In this document: piece after piece, positions 9,303-21,328 of the stretch | How the letters are laid out: each line of letters opens with the position of its first letter | Position numbering within the stretch: position 1 is the stretch's first letter | NCBI RefSeq assembly: GCF_034471385.1 | Contig: NZ_JARGYU010000003.1 | Coordinates: forward strand, 62,001-126,000 | Length of the DNA: 64,000 bases | Direction of reading: 5' to 3' | Origin: Lyticum sinuosum | GTDB taxonomy: Bacteria; Pseudomonadota; Alphaproteobacteria; Rickettsiales; Midichloriaceae | Made by a program: the position numbers and the translations under genes | The notes under the pieces: model-generated | What the model was told of the DNA's origin: nothing | Database searches by the model: none | Seen by the model: only the letters and a program-made list of their open reading frames with translations

Positions 9303-10643
9303 ATGCTAAATTCATCACCTATGAATCTTTCACCAAAAAAAATTGTTGAAATGCTTGATCGTCATATCATAGGTCAAAAAGAAGCAAAGTGCTGTGTTGC
9401 AAATGCTTTAAGAAATAGAGAAAGAAGAAAACAAATCAAAAAACAAGATCCATCATTGGCGGAAAATATTATTCCTAAAAATATAATGATGATTGGTCCT
9501 ACAGGAATAGGAAAAACTGAAATATCAAGACGCATAGCACAATACGGTGATTATCCTTATACTAAGGTAGAGGCTACAAATTTTACACAGATTGGTTATT
9601 ACGGTCGTGATGTAGATTCAATTATTAGAGATTTAGTCGATAAAACCATAATAAATACAAAAAATAAACGTAGACTACTTCATACAGAAACTGCACATGA
9701 TATAGTTGTTGATAAAATACTTAAAGTTTTTGTTGGAGAAAATGCCAAAGATATTAGCAAAGAAATGTTTAAAGAAAAATTCTCAAATGGAGAATTAGAT
9801 AATTTAGAAATAGAGATTGAATTGCCAGATATTCCTATTTCTGCAGAAGCTCCTCTTTTAGACTTCCCTGGTGGAAATATTAGTATGATTAATTTTAATG
9901 ATCTTGTATCAAAAGCATTATCAGGAAAAACAAAAAAGACTAAATTAGTCAAATGTAAAGTAAAAGAAGCATATAATATACTCCTTAAAGATGAAATAGA
10001 TGGTTTAATAGATGAAAGCTCTATTACAGAAGAAGCTATAAAAAGAGTTGAAAATGAAGGAATAGTTTTTATAGATGAGATAGATAAAATAACTGGGAAA
10101 GATAAACGTAATTCTGCGGATGTTAGCAATGAAGGTGTGCAAAGAGATCTTCTCCCACTGGTAGAAGGAACTATTATAAATACAAAACATGGATCTGTAA
10201 AAACAGATCATATATTATTTATAGCATCTGGCGCTTTCCATACAGCTAGACCATCAGATCTTCTTCCAGAATTACAAGGACGTTTTCCAGTAAGAGTAGA
10301 ATTACATCCTTTATCAGAAAAAGATATGATCAGAGTTTTATCTGAGCCTGAGTACAATCTCATAAGACAATACAAAGCACTTATGTCTGTTGATAAAGTT
10401 AGCCTTAAATTTACAGAAGATGGTATAGCAAAAATTGCTGAAATTGCTGTTCAGATGAACCAAAAAATCGAGGATATTGGTGCAAGAAGATTGCATGCTG
10501 TACTTGAAAAATTGATGGAGGATTTAAGTTTTATTGCAGAAGAAATAACAAATACTGAGATATTAATAGATAGTCAATATGTATCAAATAGATTAGATAG
10601 TATTGCTGGAGTAGCAACTGATAGATCAAAATTTATACTTTAG
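9303..10643 (+). CDS. hslU: ATP-dependent protease ATPase subunit HslU
   Basis: HslU is the AAA+ unfoldase that feeds substrates to the HslV peptidase. The sequence starts with LSPKKIVEMLDRHIIGQKEAK, has Walker A GPTGIGKTE (~residues 63-71), the pore loop ATNFTQIGYYGRDV, a variable I-domain (~110-235), Walker B GIVFIDEIDKI, sensor region GRFPVRVEL and the C-terminal EDIGARRLH plus terminal FIL typical for docking into HslV. At 446 residues it has normal family length. Its partner hslV is ~46 kb away instead of adjacent. No good Shine-Dalgarno precedes the ATG. Confidence 0.96.
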   Translation: MLNSSPMNLSPKKIVEMLDRHIIGQKEAKCCVANALRNRERRKQIKKQDPSLAENIIPKNIMMIGPTGIGKTEISRRIAQYGDYPYTKVEATNFTQIGYYGRDVDSIIRDLVDKTIINTKNKRRLLHTETAHDIVVDKILKVFVGENAKDISKEMFKEKFSNGELDNLEIEIELPDIPISAEAPLLDFPGGNISMINFNDLVSKALSGKTKKTKLVKCKVKEAYNILLKDEIDGLIDESSITEEAIKRVENEGIVFIDEIDKITGKDKRNSADVSNEGVQRDLLPLVEGTIINTKHGSVKTDHILFIASGAFHTARPSDLLPELQGRFPVRVELHPLSEKDMIRVLSEPEYNLIRQYKALMSVDKVSLKFTEDGIAKIAEIAVQMNQKIEDIGARRLHAVLEKLMEDLSFIAEEITNTEILIDSQYVSNRLDSIAGVATDRSKFIL

Positions 10644-10792
10644 TCAAAATATATTAATTATATAATGTCTGAATTTGATTGATAACTAAAGTAATATTAA
10701 CTAAAATAATATATATAAATATAATAATATCTATTAATATTTAAAATAAAAAACTATGTGATTAGAGAAAAAATAATAAATAATTAAATTTA

Positions 10793-11686
10793 ATGTTATA
10801 TAATCAATTAACTAAACCAGATTGGTTAAAAGTAAGAGCTCCTCAACCTCATATTATATTTCCATCCGCTGAGATTATAAAAAAACATGGATTGAAGACA
10901 GTTTGTGAGGAGGCTGCATGCCCTAATATAGGTGATTGCTGGAGTAAAAAACATGCTACATTTATGCTAATGGGTAGCATATGTACAAGAGGTTGTAAAT
11001 TTTGTAATGTTGCAACTGGGAAACCTGATATGATAGATCCTCATGAACCAGAAAAAATTGCTCATGCAATAAAAGAATTAGAATTAAGATATGTAGTACT
11101 AACTTCTGTTGATAGAGATGATTTATCTGATGGTGGTGCTAACCACTTTGCTAACTGTATTATTTATATAAGAAAATTAAATCCAGAAACAAAAATAGAA
11201 ATTTTAACACCAGATTTTTTACGAAAACCTGGGGCTATTGAAATAATTGTTGAATCTAAACCTGATGTATTTAATCATAATATAGAAACGGTTCCATCTC
11301 TATATAAAAAAATTAGGCCAGGAGCTAACTATTTTTGGTCTTTACAATTACTTAATCGTGTAAAGTTATTGAATCCAAGAATATTCACTAAATCAGGAAT
11401 TATGGTAGGATTAGGTGAAAAAGATAATGAAATCTATCAAGTTATGGATGATTTAGTTATGGCTGGAGTTGATTTTTTAACAATTGGACAATATCTTCAA
11501 CCAACTCCATCACATGCTGTTGTAGATAGATATGTAGAACCAAAACAATTTGATAATTATAAAAATATTGGAAAAAATAAAGGATTTACATATGTTGCTT
11601 CTGGTCCATTAGTTAGGTCTTCATATCAAGCAGAAGAAGGTTATTTTTATTTAAATGAAAAAGATCAGCAAAAAATAAAAATATAA
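10793..11686 (+). CDS. lipA: Lipoyl synthase LipA
   Basis: A radical-SAM enzyme that inserts two sulfurs into protein-bound octanoyl groups, making the lipoyl cofactor of 2-oxoacid dehydrogenases. Both iron-sulfur sites are visible: the auxiliary cluster [12 protein letters not shown] (C-x4-C-x5-C) and the radical-SAM cluster CTRGCKFC (C-x3-C-x2-C). The C-terminal [10 protein letters not shown] motif, whose Ser ligates the auxiliary cluster, is also present. At 297 aa it is of standard length. lipB is not adjacent. The start ATG lacks a Shine-Dalgarno, but the family N-terminus ([10 protein letters not shown]) lies just inside it. Confidence 0.96.
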   Translation: MLYNQLTKPDWLKVRAPQPHIIFPSAEIIKKHGLKTVCEEAACPNIGDCWSKKHATFMLMGSICTRGCKFCNVATGKPDMIDPHEPEKIAHAIKELELRYVVLTSVDRDDLSDGGANHFANCIIYIRKLNPETKIEILTPDFLRKPGAIEIIVESKPDVFNHNIETVPSLYKKIRPGANYFWSLQLLNRVKLLNPRIFTKSGIMVGLGEKDNEIYQVMDDLVMAGVDFLTIGQYLQPTPSHAVVDRYVEPKQFDNYKNIGKNKGFTYVASGPLVRSSYQAEEGYFYLNEKDQQKIKI

Positions 11687-11793
11687 TGACAAATTGAAAT
11701 AATTAATAGTTTACATTTTATAGCATAATATGCTTAATAATTTTTATTATTTTTTAAGTTTTTATTTTTTCTCAAAATCTTAGGATAAGAAAT

Positions 11794-12939
11794 ATGATTT
11801 TGTCACTAAGTCAAATAAAAAACAGAGAATCAAATAATTTATCAAAGAAATTTCAAAAAGAAATAATGTTTTTTTTGAAAAAAAATTTACTTAGAATTAT
11901 AAGGTTTTTATTTTATTTTTTTATATTATTATGGTTAATCTTTACAGACTATGGTGTAATTTTACAATCAAGAATAATTAATATACGTGGTAATATTTTT
12001 TATACATTAAAAATAAACAAAGATAATATTTCTGATAAATTTGATTTAATTATAGCAGATTTTTTTTATAGATATTGGGATGATGTTATCAGTGAAGATG
12101 AAAAAATATTGATTAACGATTTGATTAAATTCAGATATTGTATACGTCATAATATTTCTGATTGTAAATTAAATTATAAAACATTGTTATCTAATAATGA
12201 TAAATTATCAATTTCATCACAATATCAATTAATAAAATCAGAAAATGAAAAATTAAAAGAGATTTTATTTTTTAATAAGAATTACTTTCTTATTGACTTT
12301 AAAAAGTTTAATTCTCTAGAAAATAATCTTAAACAAAATAATAATGATGCAGATGATAACAAAATTTTAGCAAATTATATAGAAAACAATGATAATATTA
12401 AAAATAAGATAAATAATCAAAATCTTCATTATTCTGAAGTAAATAATAATCGTTTTTCTCCTGTTTTCACTAAATTAATGACTTCATCGATAATCGGAAA
12501 ATCTTTTAATAATACAAACTCTTTTTTAATAATTACTGCTGGATCAATAAATGGAATAATGATAGGAGATTTAGCAATTTATATGGGGCATTTCATAGGG
12601 AAAGTTTCTGCAGTATCAGAAAAATTTTCACGTGTTGATACAATTTCAAGTACTAATATTAGTGTAGACGTTATTGGTAGTAGTACTGGTCTAAAATGTA
12701 TTGCAAAAGGTATAGGTGCTCAAGATAATGAATATTTTGGTATGAATGCTTATCATTGTTTAAATAAATCTAATCCAGAGATCAATAATTTTATTGATGG
12801 AGAAATTATCATAACCTCTGGAATTATGCCTCATATACCAGCAGGATTAATAGTTGGGAGTTATAATAAAGGAGTTATATCTCCAAAATTTGATTTATCT
12901 GCTATACAATATATTAACTTAATACGTTATTCTAAATAA
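11794..12939 (+). CDS. mreC: Cell-shape protein MreC
   Basis: MreC is an inner-membrane-anchored periplasmic scaffold of the elongasome. A single N-terminal membrane helix (FLFYFFILLWLIFTDYG) is followed by a coiled/linker region that holds an Asn-rich insert, then the paired beta-barrel domain with SFLIITAGSINGIMIGDLA, HFIGKVSAVSEKFSRV and IITSGIMPHIPAGLIVG, all MreC-like. At 381 aa it is longer than usual because of the insert around residues 180-215. The ATG at 11794 is preceded by AGGA eight bases upstream, one of the better ribosome-binding sites here. mreB is not adjacent. Confidence 0.88.
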   Translation: MILSLSQIKNRESNNLSKKFQKEIMFFLKKNLLRIIRFLFYFFILLWLIFTDYGVILQSRIINIRGNIFYTLKINKDNISDKFDLIIADFFYRYWDDVISEDEKILINDLIKFRYCIRHNISDCKLNYKTLLSNNDKLSISSQYQLIKSENEKLKEILFFNKNYFLIDFKKFNSLENNLKQNNNDADDNKILANYIENNDNIKNKINNQNLHYSEVNNNRFSPVFTKLMTSSIIGKSFNNTNSFLIITAGSINGIMIGDLAIYMGHFIGKVSAVSEKFSRVDTISSTNISVDVIGSSTGLKCIAKGIGAQDNEYFGMNAYHCLNKSNPEINNFIDGEIIITSGIMPHIPAGLIVGSYNKGVISPKFDLSAIQYINLIRYSK

Positions 12940-13010
12940 GTTTATATTTTTTATACTATAATAATATATTAGAAATTTATATTAAAAGTTATAATAATCA
13001 TATAATCTTA

Positions 13011-14765
13011 TTATATTAAATCATTATTATTGTATTTTTTAAAGAAACGAGCATATTTTTTATCTTCTTTAATTAAATCACTATGTGTACCACATTCAGA
13101 TATGTAACCTTTTGATAAAAAACATATTAAATCAGCATTTTTTATAGTTGATAATCGATGTGCTATAATAATAGTCGTTCTATTTTCTCGTAAATTATTT
13201 ATTGCTTTTTGAACTTCTTCTTCTGAATCTATATCAAGAGAGCTAGTTGCTTCATCTAAAAGAAGAATAGGTGAATTTTTAAGAATAGCTCTTGCTATTG
13301 CTATTCTTTGTCTTTGACCTCCTGATAATTTTCCACCATTTTTACCTATTTTAGTATAATACCCTTCTGGCATTTTACTGATAAAATCATGCGCAGCAGC
13401 AGCTTTTGCAGCTTTGTATACTTCTTCATCAGTTGCATTTAGTTTTCCATATCTAATATTTTCTATAATTGTATCATCAAATAATCCTGAATCTTGTGAT
13501 ACTAATGATATTGCCTTACGTAATGATGATATTGTTATATCTTTTATTGAGTAACCATCTATAATTATTTCTCCAGAATCTGGTTCATAAAATCTTTGAA
13601 GTAATTGAATGACTGTGCTTTTACCAACCCCAGAATGACCTACAAATGCAATAGTTTTACCTGGTTGAATTTCTAAATTAAAATTTTTAAGTACTTGTTT
13701 TCTGCTTTTATACGCAAAATTAATTTTTTTAAATACTACTTTACCATTATTAATAACAACTTCTTTTGAATTTTCATTATCGGCAATAATTGGTTTTGCA
13801 TCTAATATATTAAATATTCTATTAGCAGAAGTTATACCTTCTTGAATCGTTGTATTACTTTGTGATATATTTTTAAGTGGTCTATACGTCATAAATAAAG
13901 CAGCTATAAAGGATATTAACTCACCTGGGGAAATACCTCCAGCAATAACTTCATATCCGCCATATATAATAATAGCTGTCATTGCTATACTTCCAAGCAT
14001 TTCAACAAGCGGAGATGGAATAGCTTCCATTTTAGCAGCTTTATGTGATGATTCAAGAAATCTTTCTACAATAAGTTTTATTCTATTAATTTCATAATCT
14101 TCTCTATTATATGCTTTTACTATTGATATATTAGTTAATGTATCATCTAAATATCCCATAAAATCATCAATACCACTGTACATATTTCGTGCTATTTTTC
14201 TAATTTTTTGCCCTATATGTATAATACTATAAGCAGTTATTGGAAATATAGTAAGTGATATAAAAGAAAGACTAGGATTGTGTATAAACATCAACCCACC
14301 TAAACATAATAAATTCAATATATCTTGAACTAAAGATATACATAGCGTAGTACATGCATTACGCATAGCATTTATATCACTAGTAAAATGTGATATAAAT
14401 TTTCCAGATGGATATTCATCAAACATACTATTATCTGCATGAATAATATGTTTATATAAATCAAGTTGTATTTGAGTACCTATGTTATAAGATATGATTT
14501 TTCTTGCTGAGCTTTCATAGAAACTAGATACAGCCCTTATTGCGGTATTTATAAAAACTACTATAGGTATCATCCAAAGCATTTTTATACTTTGATTAAG
14601 GAATAAACGATCAAGTAATGGCTTTAATATCCATACATTAACTGCCCCAGTTATTGATATAATTACCAAAGATATAATTGCAGTTATAATAAGTTTTTTT
14701 TGTTTGTAACCGTACTCTTTAATTAATCTACATAAAGTTTGAATTCCTTGATTTTTTTTTTTCAT
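13011..14765 (-). CDS. msbA: MsbA-like ABC exporter (fused membrane and ATPase domains)
   Basis: A half-size type IV ABC exporter of 584 residues. Six membrane helices occupy the first ~300 residues, including the family segment FDEYPSGKFISHFTSD. The nucleotide-binding domain has Walker A GHSGVGKST, Q-loop SLVSQDSGLFDDT, signature LSGGQRQR, Walker B ILLLDEATSSLD and the H-loop IIAHRLSTI. Family knowledge: homodimers of this type flip lipid A core or other lipids across the inner membrane. The lipid role is inferred; a multidrug role is possible. The domain order and motifs are intact, so the protein should be active. Confidence 0.88.
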   Translation of the reverse strand: MKKKNQGIQTLCRLIKEYGYKQKKLIITAIISLVIISITGAVNVWILKPLLDRLFLNQSIKMLWMIPIVVFINTAIRAVSSFYESSARKIISYNIGTQIQLDLYKHIIHADNSMFDEYPSGKFISHFTSDINAMRNACTTLCISLVQDILNLLCLGGLMFIHNPSLSFISLTIFPITAYSIIHIGQKIRKIARNMYSGIDDFMGYLDDTLTNISIVKAYNREDYEINRIKLIVERFLESSHKAAKMEAIPSPLVEMLGSIAMTAIIIYGGYEVIAGGISPGELISFIAALFMTYRPLKNISQSNTTIQEGITSANRIFNILDAKPIIADNENSKEVVINNGKVVFKKINFAYKSRKQVLKNFNLEIQPGKTIAFVGHSGVGKSTVIQLLQRFYEPDSGEIIIDGYSIKDITISSLRKAISLVSQDSGLFDDTIIENIRYGKLNATDEEVYKAAKAAAAHDFISKMPEGYYTKIGKNGGKLSGGQRQRIAIARAILKNSPILLLDEATSSLDIDSEEEVQKAINNLRENRTTIIIAHRLSTIKNADLICFLSKGYISECGTHSDLIKEDKKYARFFKKYNNNDLI

Positions 14766-14855
14766 AAAATTATTTAAATAATGTCATAAATTTTTCTAAA
14801 AATCAATTAGTTATATTATGAAATACAGATAAATTAGTATAATTAGTAAATATTA

Positions 14856-16733
14856 CTAATTAATAATTTTATTCCATAATTTTTTTAACAATGATTTTTT
14901 ATCGTCATTTACTATATTTGTATCAGCATTTTTTTGCATATTATCAGGATTTAATTTTTTTTTGTGATTGTTAATGTCAGATATTAAATTATCTGAATCT
15001 TTAAAAGAATTATCAGCTTCATTTTGATTTTTGAATTTATTGTTGAATTTATTGTTGTTTTTTAGAAAATTTCTTTTTTTTTCTTTATTATCATCGTTTA
15101 TTTTATATTGTAATTTCTCTTTATCATTTCTATTCATAGTAGAAATTGATGGCATAGGAATTGATATATTATCTATATAATTATTAGAATCATAATCTAA
15201 ATAATCTATAAAAAAACAGTCATAGCCAGCTTTATTTTCTTCAGTAATTGTAATTATTACATTATAATCTTTTTCAATCTGAACAATCTCTTTTCTTTTA
15301 TAATTCAATAGATAATTAATAATTTCAATATTTGCATCAATACTAACTCTAATAACATTATTATCTTCTTTTTTATTATTATTAGATCTAAGTTTAAATA
15401 AATCAGCACTTATAGCACGTAATATAGCATTTCCACTAGCAGGAATTGTACGTACTCTACCTCTACCTCTACAGCTTGGACAAATTATACGATTTACTTC
15501 TACAGTATTACTATGACCAATTCTTTCTCTTGTCATTTCTAATAATCCAAATTCACTTATTTTTCCTATCTTAGTTTTAGCTTTATCATTAGAAAATGCT
15601 TTAACTATCATTTTTTCTATCAAAATACGATCATCATGATTATGCATATCAATAAAATCTATTACAATTATTCCAGATAAATCTCTTAAAATTACCTGTT
15701 TTACAATAGTACTAACAGCATCTATATTAATAGCTGTACTGTTTGAGGCAACAGTTTTATTTTTTTGATATGATAATTGAGATACACTACTTGATCTTGT
15801 TGGTTTACCTGAATTAACATCTATTGCAACTAAAGCTTCCGTTTGATTAATAATTATATATCCACCATTTTTTAAATCTACTTTATTATTATATATTGAT
15901 GAAATTTGTCTTTCTATTTTATGCTTTGAGAATATTGGCTCAATATCTGAATATTGAAGTATTTTATTTATATGAGTAGGTAGAATTAAACTTATGAATA
16001 AATTCAATTTATCAAAGGTATTTTTACCAGAAATAATAATACTTTCGATATTTGTATCATACAAATCACGCATTACTCTAAGAATGATATCACCTTCATC
16101 ATATATAAAAGATGGGGCAATTTCATCACGGCTCTTTTCTTGAATTATATTCCAAAGTGTTAGTAAATATGAACTATCATTATAAATTTCTTTTTTTGTT
16201 TTATATATTGAAGATGATCTAATAATAATAGAAAATTCATTTGATTTTCTTAAATCATCTCCTATTTTTTCTAATCTTTCTCTTTCATTTTTATTTTCTA
16301 TTTTACGTGATATTATTGTCTTACTTACTTTATTTAAGAGAATTCTTGTATAACGACCACTGATTACTATATATGTAGTCATCATGACACCTTTTGTGCC
16401 TTTTGAGTTTTTATTTATTTGAACTAATAACGATTGATCTTTTTTTAGCGCTAAAAATGGATTTTTATTTAAATTATCCGATAAATATATTGGATGAATT
16501 TCATTAAATGGTAAAAATCCTAGTTTTTCCCCTCCATAATTCACAAACACTGCTTGTAGAGAAGGTTCTATTTGTTCTATTTTAGCAAGATATATATTAC
16601 CCTTTATTGCTGTTATAGCATTATCTTGCGAATAAAAATCAATAAGTTTATTCCCTTTTACTAGTGCAACTCTTGTTTCATTAGAGAAATAAGCATCAAT
16701 TAATATTGTATTTTTTTGAGTATTTTTTTTCAT
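14856..16733 (-). CDS. rne: Ribonuclease E/G
   Basis: A single-strand endoribonuclease that processes rRNA and tRNA and starts mRNA decay. The N-terminal S1 domain (KGNIYLAKIEQIEPSLQAVF) is present, as are the catalytic-core motifs VAIDVNSGKPT and GIIVIDFIDM (metal-binding acids) and the zinc-link CPSCRGRGRVR, which dimerises the enzyme. After the core, ~100 Asn/Lys-rich residues form a disordered tail with no recognisable degradosome site. At 625 aa it lies between RNase G (~490) and full RNase E. The next gene, tgt, is 75 bp upstream on the same strand. Confidence 0.93.
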   Translation of the reverse strand: MKKNTQKNTILIDAYFSNETRVALVKGNKLIDFYSQDNAITAIKGNIYLAKIEQIEPSLQAVFVNYGGEKLGFLPFNEIHPIYLSDNLNKNPFLALKKDQSLLVQINKNSKGTKGVMMTTYIVISGRYTRILLNKVSKTIISRKIENKNERERLEKIGDDLRKSNEFSIIIRSSSIYKTKKEIYNDSSYLLTLWNIIQEKSRDEIAPSFIYDEGDIILRVMRDLYDTNIESIIISGKNTFDKLNLFISLILPTHINKILQYSDIEPIFSKHKIERQISSIYNNKVDLKNGGYIIINQTEALVAIDVNSGKPTRSSSVSQLSYQKNKTVASNSTAINIDAVSTIVKQVILRDLSGIIVIDFIDMHNHDDRILIEKMIVKAFSNDKAKTKIGKISEFGLLEMTRERIGHSNTVEVNRIICPSCRGRGRVRTIPASGNAILRAISADLFKLRSNNNKKEDNNVIRVSIDANIEIINYLLNYKRKEIVQIEKDYNVIITITEENKAGYDCFFIDYLDYDSNNYIDNISIPMPSISTMNRNDKEKLQYKINDDNKEKKRNFLKNNNKFNNKFKNQNEADNSFKDSDNLISDINNHKKKLNPDNMQKNADTNIVNDDKKSLLKKLWNKIIN

Positions 16734-16807
16734 TTATTAATATCTTAAATATTTTAAAAGTATTTTCTATTAATAATTTCATATATTTTTTTTATATTAT
16801 ATTACTT

Positions 16808-17941
<1,134 letters not shown>

Positions 17942-18217
17942 TTAAAAAAGTTTAATTTCTGTATACTTTAATGGTATAAAAAATAAAAATTGTGATTGAA
18001 TTTAGACCATTTGATTTATATCAGATAGTAAAACAATAATCAAAATTAAATTCAATAAAAGTATATACCAATAATATTTATACAAAATTTTTATTTTTCG
18101 TAATTTTTCTAATCTAGTTCATTTTCATTATTATAAATACATAATACTTATTTTCATAAGTGTTTTTTATAATTAATCTTACAATTAATTTTTTAATACT
18201 ACTAAAATCTTTTATCT

Positions 18218-18370
18218 TTATAAAGATCTATTATTTCTTTTATTTCTTATTATTTGTTCTTCTTGCCAAATTCTTTCAATTTCTTTATTATTAATGCCTT
18301 CTTTTATAAATTCTTCAAGTAATTTAATTTTATTGAAACTTAAATTATCTATATTAAAATCTTCGTTCAT
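18218..18370 (-). CDS. Possible small 50-residue protein
   Basis: An ORF on the minus strand reads MNEDFNIDNLSFNKIKLLEE and continues through an Lys/Glu/Ile-rich helix with a single Trp (IERIWQEEQ) to a stop. Its amphipathic, acidic-then-basic composition looks more protein-like than the surrounding DNA. It sits in the 570-bp space between tgt and tatD, which otherwise has no gene. No family recognised; it could be a chance ORF. Confidence 0.35.
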   Translation of the reverse strand: MNEDFNIDNLSFNKIKLLEEFIKEGINNKEIERIWQEEQIIRNKRNNRSL

Positions 18371-18484
18371 ATATCATTACAAATTAAAAAATTATTAAAA
18401 ATATTTTAATTATAATACCTTTTTTTATAAAAAAATCAATATAAATATATTTTTTTTATAAAAGTCTTAATTTTTTATATTAAT

Positions 18485-19405
18485 ATGATAGATACACATT
18501 GCCATTTAGATCTTATTCAAAAACAAGAAAGCATTAAAGATATTTTATTAAGATCATCTCAGTCTAATGTATTTGCTATGCAAACTATATCAACACGTAT
18601 TTCTGAGATTAATAAAATTCTTGATTTGATTAAGAAATATGATCTTTCTCAAGAATTGAATAATATAAATCCACTTTTAAATGGAATACAAAATACTACA
18701 GATAATACGTATTCTTATAATAATTGTAATAATATAACTAAATCGAGTAATAAAAGTAATATTTATAATAAGATTCGTATTTTTGGTTCAGTTGGTTTAC
18801 ATCCTCTTTATGTTCATGAAGAAAAAATTCCAACTGTAGATGATATTATAAAATTAACTGATAACAAAAATATAATAGGAATAGGTGAAACAGGTTTAGA
18901 TTATTATCGTTGTACAAACTCAGAAAGTATTGCATTGCAACATGCCAGCTTTGAAGCTCATATTATAGCTGCTCAAGAAACTGGTCTACCTATTATAGTT
19001 CATACAAGAGATGCAGAAGATGATACAATATCTATTATAAAAAAATATATTAAAACTAAAAAATTCTCTGGAGTTATCCATTGTTTTACTGGTAGTGAGA
19101 TATTAGCAAGAGAAATGATTGATATTGGTTTTGGGATTTCTGCATCTGGGATAGTCACTTTTAAGAATGCTAAAGAAATTCAGAAAATTTTCACAATGAT
19201 TCCATTAGACAGTATATTATTAGAAACTGATTCTCCTTACCTTGCTCCTATACCATATAGAGGTAAAAATAATGAACCATCTTATATCAAAGAAATAGCA
19301 TTGTTTTTGGCGAATTTACGTCAAATATCATTTGATGATATTTGTAATGTAACAACTTCTAATTTTTATCGTATTTTTTCAACTGCGTTAAAAATTGATG
19401 ATTAA
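18485..19405 (+). CDS. tatD: TatD-family metal-dependent hydrolase
   Basis: A TIM-barrel hydrolase related to 3'-5' DNA/RNA exonucleases. The metal ligands are visible: IDTHCHLD at the N-terminus, GIGETGLDYY with its Glu, PIIVHTRDAEDDT, GVIHCFTGS and the late ETDSPYLAP. A ~40-residue Asn/Ser-rich insert at residues ~58-98 separates the first strand from the conserved GSVGLHPLYV and is absent from typical TatD. At 306 aa it is otherwise standard. Upstream is a 110-bp A+T-rich leader. Confidence 0.9.
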   Translation: MIDTHCHLDLIQKQESIKDILLRSSQSNVFAMQTISTRISEINKILDLIKKYDLSQELNNINPLLNGIQNTTDNTYSYNNCNNITKSSNKSNIYNKIRIFGSVGLHPLYVHEEKIPTVDDIIKLTDNKNIIGIGETGLDYYRCTNSESIALQHASFEAHIIAAQETGLPIIVHTRDAEDDTISIIKKYIKTKKFSGVIHCFTGSEILAREMIDIGFGISASGIVTFKNAKEIQKIFTMIPLDSILLETDSPYLAPIPYRGKNNEPSYIKEIALFLANLRQISFDDICNVTTSNFYRIFSTALKIDD

Positions 19406-19878
19406 TAACTTATCAACTTATCATATCATTAATAATTCTTTAGGAAGTGATAATAATATAAAGTATAAAAATTATATAAAAATTATATAAAGATAAAAAA
19501 TATTTCAGTTTAATTTACAATTTTAAATATTTGTATTGCACTTATGATTGTTTTTAAAATATTAAAATAATATTAAAATAATTTTTATTTGATAATTATT
19601 TTATATTTATACTTACTTTAATTTGTTATCTAATTATTAAAATTTTATTAAATTATTTTTTGATAATATCTTAAGTTGTATAAAATTATCGAATTACCAT
19701 GGATTCTCTTTATAATTGTAGTATATTGTAATATACAACAATCTTTATATTAAAAAAATATTACAATTAATATAAAATTGATTGCACTTTAAAAATCTAA
19801 GTGATATACAGCCTCGCAATCTTAAAAATTTTTCATAGACTAATTTTAATATTTAATTTTAATTTAATATTCACAATT
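19406..19878. other. Gene-free spacer upstream of manC
   Basis: A+T-rich with no stable RNA fold or ORF noticed. A GTG at 19801 is in frame with manC, but the residues it would add are hydrophobic and unlike the family, so I leave this stretch non-coding. Confidence 0.4.
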
Positions 19879-21096
19879 ATGAAAGACTTAATAGCTGGAA
19901 TTATGTGTGGTGGGGCTGGTAAAAGATTATGGCCATTATCACAAGAATCAAAACCAAAACAACTTTTAAAATTGATTGGAAATCAAAGCTCATTACAAAG
20001 AATAATATCAATAATCAATAAAAGTAATATTGATGTCACTCTAATTGGTAATAAAATTCATCGTAATGAGATTATTGAACAAACATCATCAGAAAAATTA
20101 CATTTTAATACAGCTATATGGGAAAATGAAGGAAGAAATACTGCTTTTGCAATCTCTAGCTTTGCTCATAAAGTAAAAAAGGAAAATGGTGAAAATGCTG
20201 TTATAGTAATCATACCAAGTGATCAATATTGGGGAGATGAAAATGTTTTAATAAAAGGATTGGAAAAAATATCAAATTATGCAAGAAAAAATAACAAAAT
20301 TGTATGTGTAGGGGTAAAACCACAATTTGCTTCAAGTGATTATGGATATGTATTTATTCATCAAAAATCCAATCAAAAGAGAAAAAAAGAATCAATAAAA
20401 AAAATAGAGAAATTTTGTGAAAAACCTTCAGTTGAAATTGCTAATCATTATATTCAAAATAATAACTGCTTTTGGAATAGCGGTATTTATTGCGCTAAAG
20501 CAAAAGTTTTTTTAAATGAAATTCGTAAGCACGCTCCAGAAGTCTTCTTTGAATCTCAAAAATTAGTTGAAAGAGCAATGAATGACAATGAAAAAAATAA
20601 TAATAGAGAAATATTTTTACAAGTACATGATGTTGATATTCCGAATCAAAAAATAAACTTTAAATTGTTAGATGATATAAAGGTTTATTTGAATAAATCA
20701 TTTGATTCAATAGATAAAGCTGTGATAGAAAAATGTCAAAATAATGTAGTATGTTTGGATTTAGGAGATGTTGTTTGGGAAGATATTGGATCATTTATTG
20801 GTCTTACTAGAGCAAGTCAACATTCTCCTAATCAAGAAAATATCACTATGATTAATACATGTAATAGTTATGCTTACAGTGATGAAAAACCTCTTTACGT
20901 TTTAGGTGCTGATAATATTGTTATTTTAAATTTATCTGATAAAATCATTGTTATGGATCAAAAATATGCAGATCAAATAAAGAGGAATAATTATTTACCT
21001 TTAACAAAAGTTAATGATAATACTATTATCATGAAAAATTTTACTGATCCTAAAATTTTATCAAAAATAGCTAGTCTAAAAATATCAGATATATAA
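19879..21096 (+). CDS. manC: Mannose-1-phosphate guanylyltransferase
   Basis: Makes GDP-mannose from GTP and mannose-1-phosphate. The nucleotidyl-transferase signature GGAGKRLWPLSQESKPKQLL stands at the N-terminus, followed by IIPSDQYWGDE, VGVKPQFASSDYGYV, FCEKPS, NCFWNSGIYCAK and DVVWEDIGSF, all typical of the GMP/ManC family. The protein is 405 residues from the ATG at 19879, chosen because MKDLIAGIMCGG matches the family start. It lacks the C-terminal phosphomannose isomerase domain of bifunctional ManC. The phosphomannomutase that would supply its substrate is at 45017. Confidence 0.92.
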   Translation: MKDLIAGIMCGGAGKRLWPLSQESKPKQLLKLIGNQSSLQRIISIINKSNIDVTLIGNKIHRNEIIEQTSSEKLHFNTAIWENEGRNTAFAISSFAHKVKKENGENAVIVIIPSDQYWGDENVLIKGLEKISNYARKNNKIVCVGVKPQFASSDYGYVFIHQKSNQKRKKESIKKIEKFCEKPSVEIANHYIQNNNCFWNSGIYCAKAKVFLNEIRKHAPEVFFESQKLVERAMNDNEKNNNREIFLQVHDVDIPNQKINFKLLDDIKVYLNKSFDSIDKAVIEKCQNNVVCLDLGDVVWEDIGSFIGLTRASQHSPNQENITMINTCNSYAYSDEKPLYVLGADNIVILNLSDKIIVMDQKYADQIKRNNYLPLTKVNDNTIIMKNFTDPKILSKIASLKISDI

Positions 21097-21328
21097 ATTG
21101 TATAAAAAATTTATTATTAATAAATAATAGATAATTATTAGTGTTTTTTTATATGGAAAAATTTTTTTTCATTACTTACTGTACTAAATTGAATTATTGT
21201 ATTATAGTCCCATTTTATACTGCTTATAATGCTTAAATTTATTATAAATTATTCTAATAACTACTTTATATTAATAATTGCAGATTATATATTTCATATT
21301 GTAAAAATTAAATATTAAAAATAATTTT

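Noticed and set aside
19801..19878. 26-codon upstream extension of manC from a GTG
   Set aside because: The added residues are hydrophobic and not family-like, whereas the ATG at 19879 gives the canonical N-terminus.
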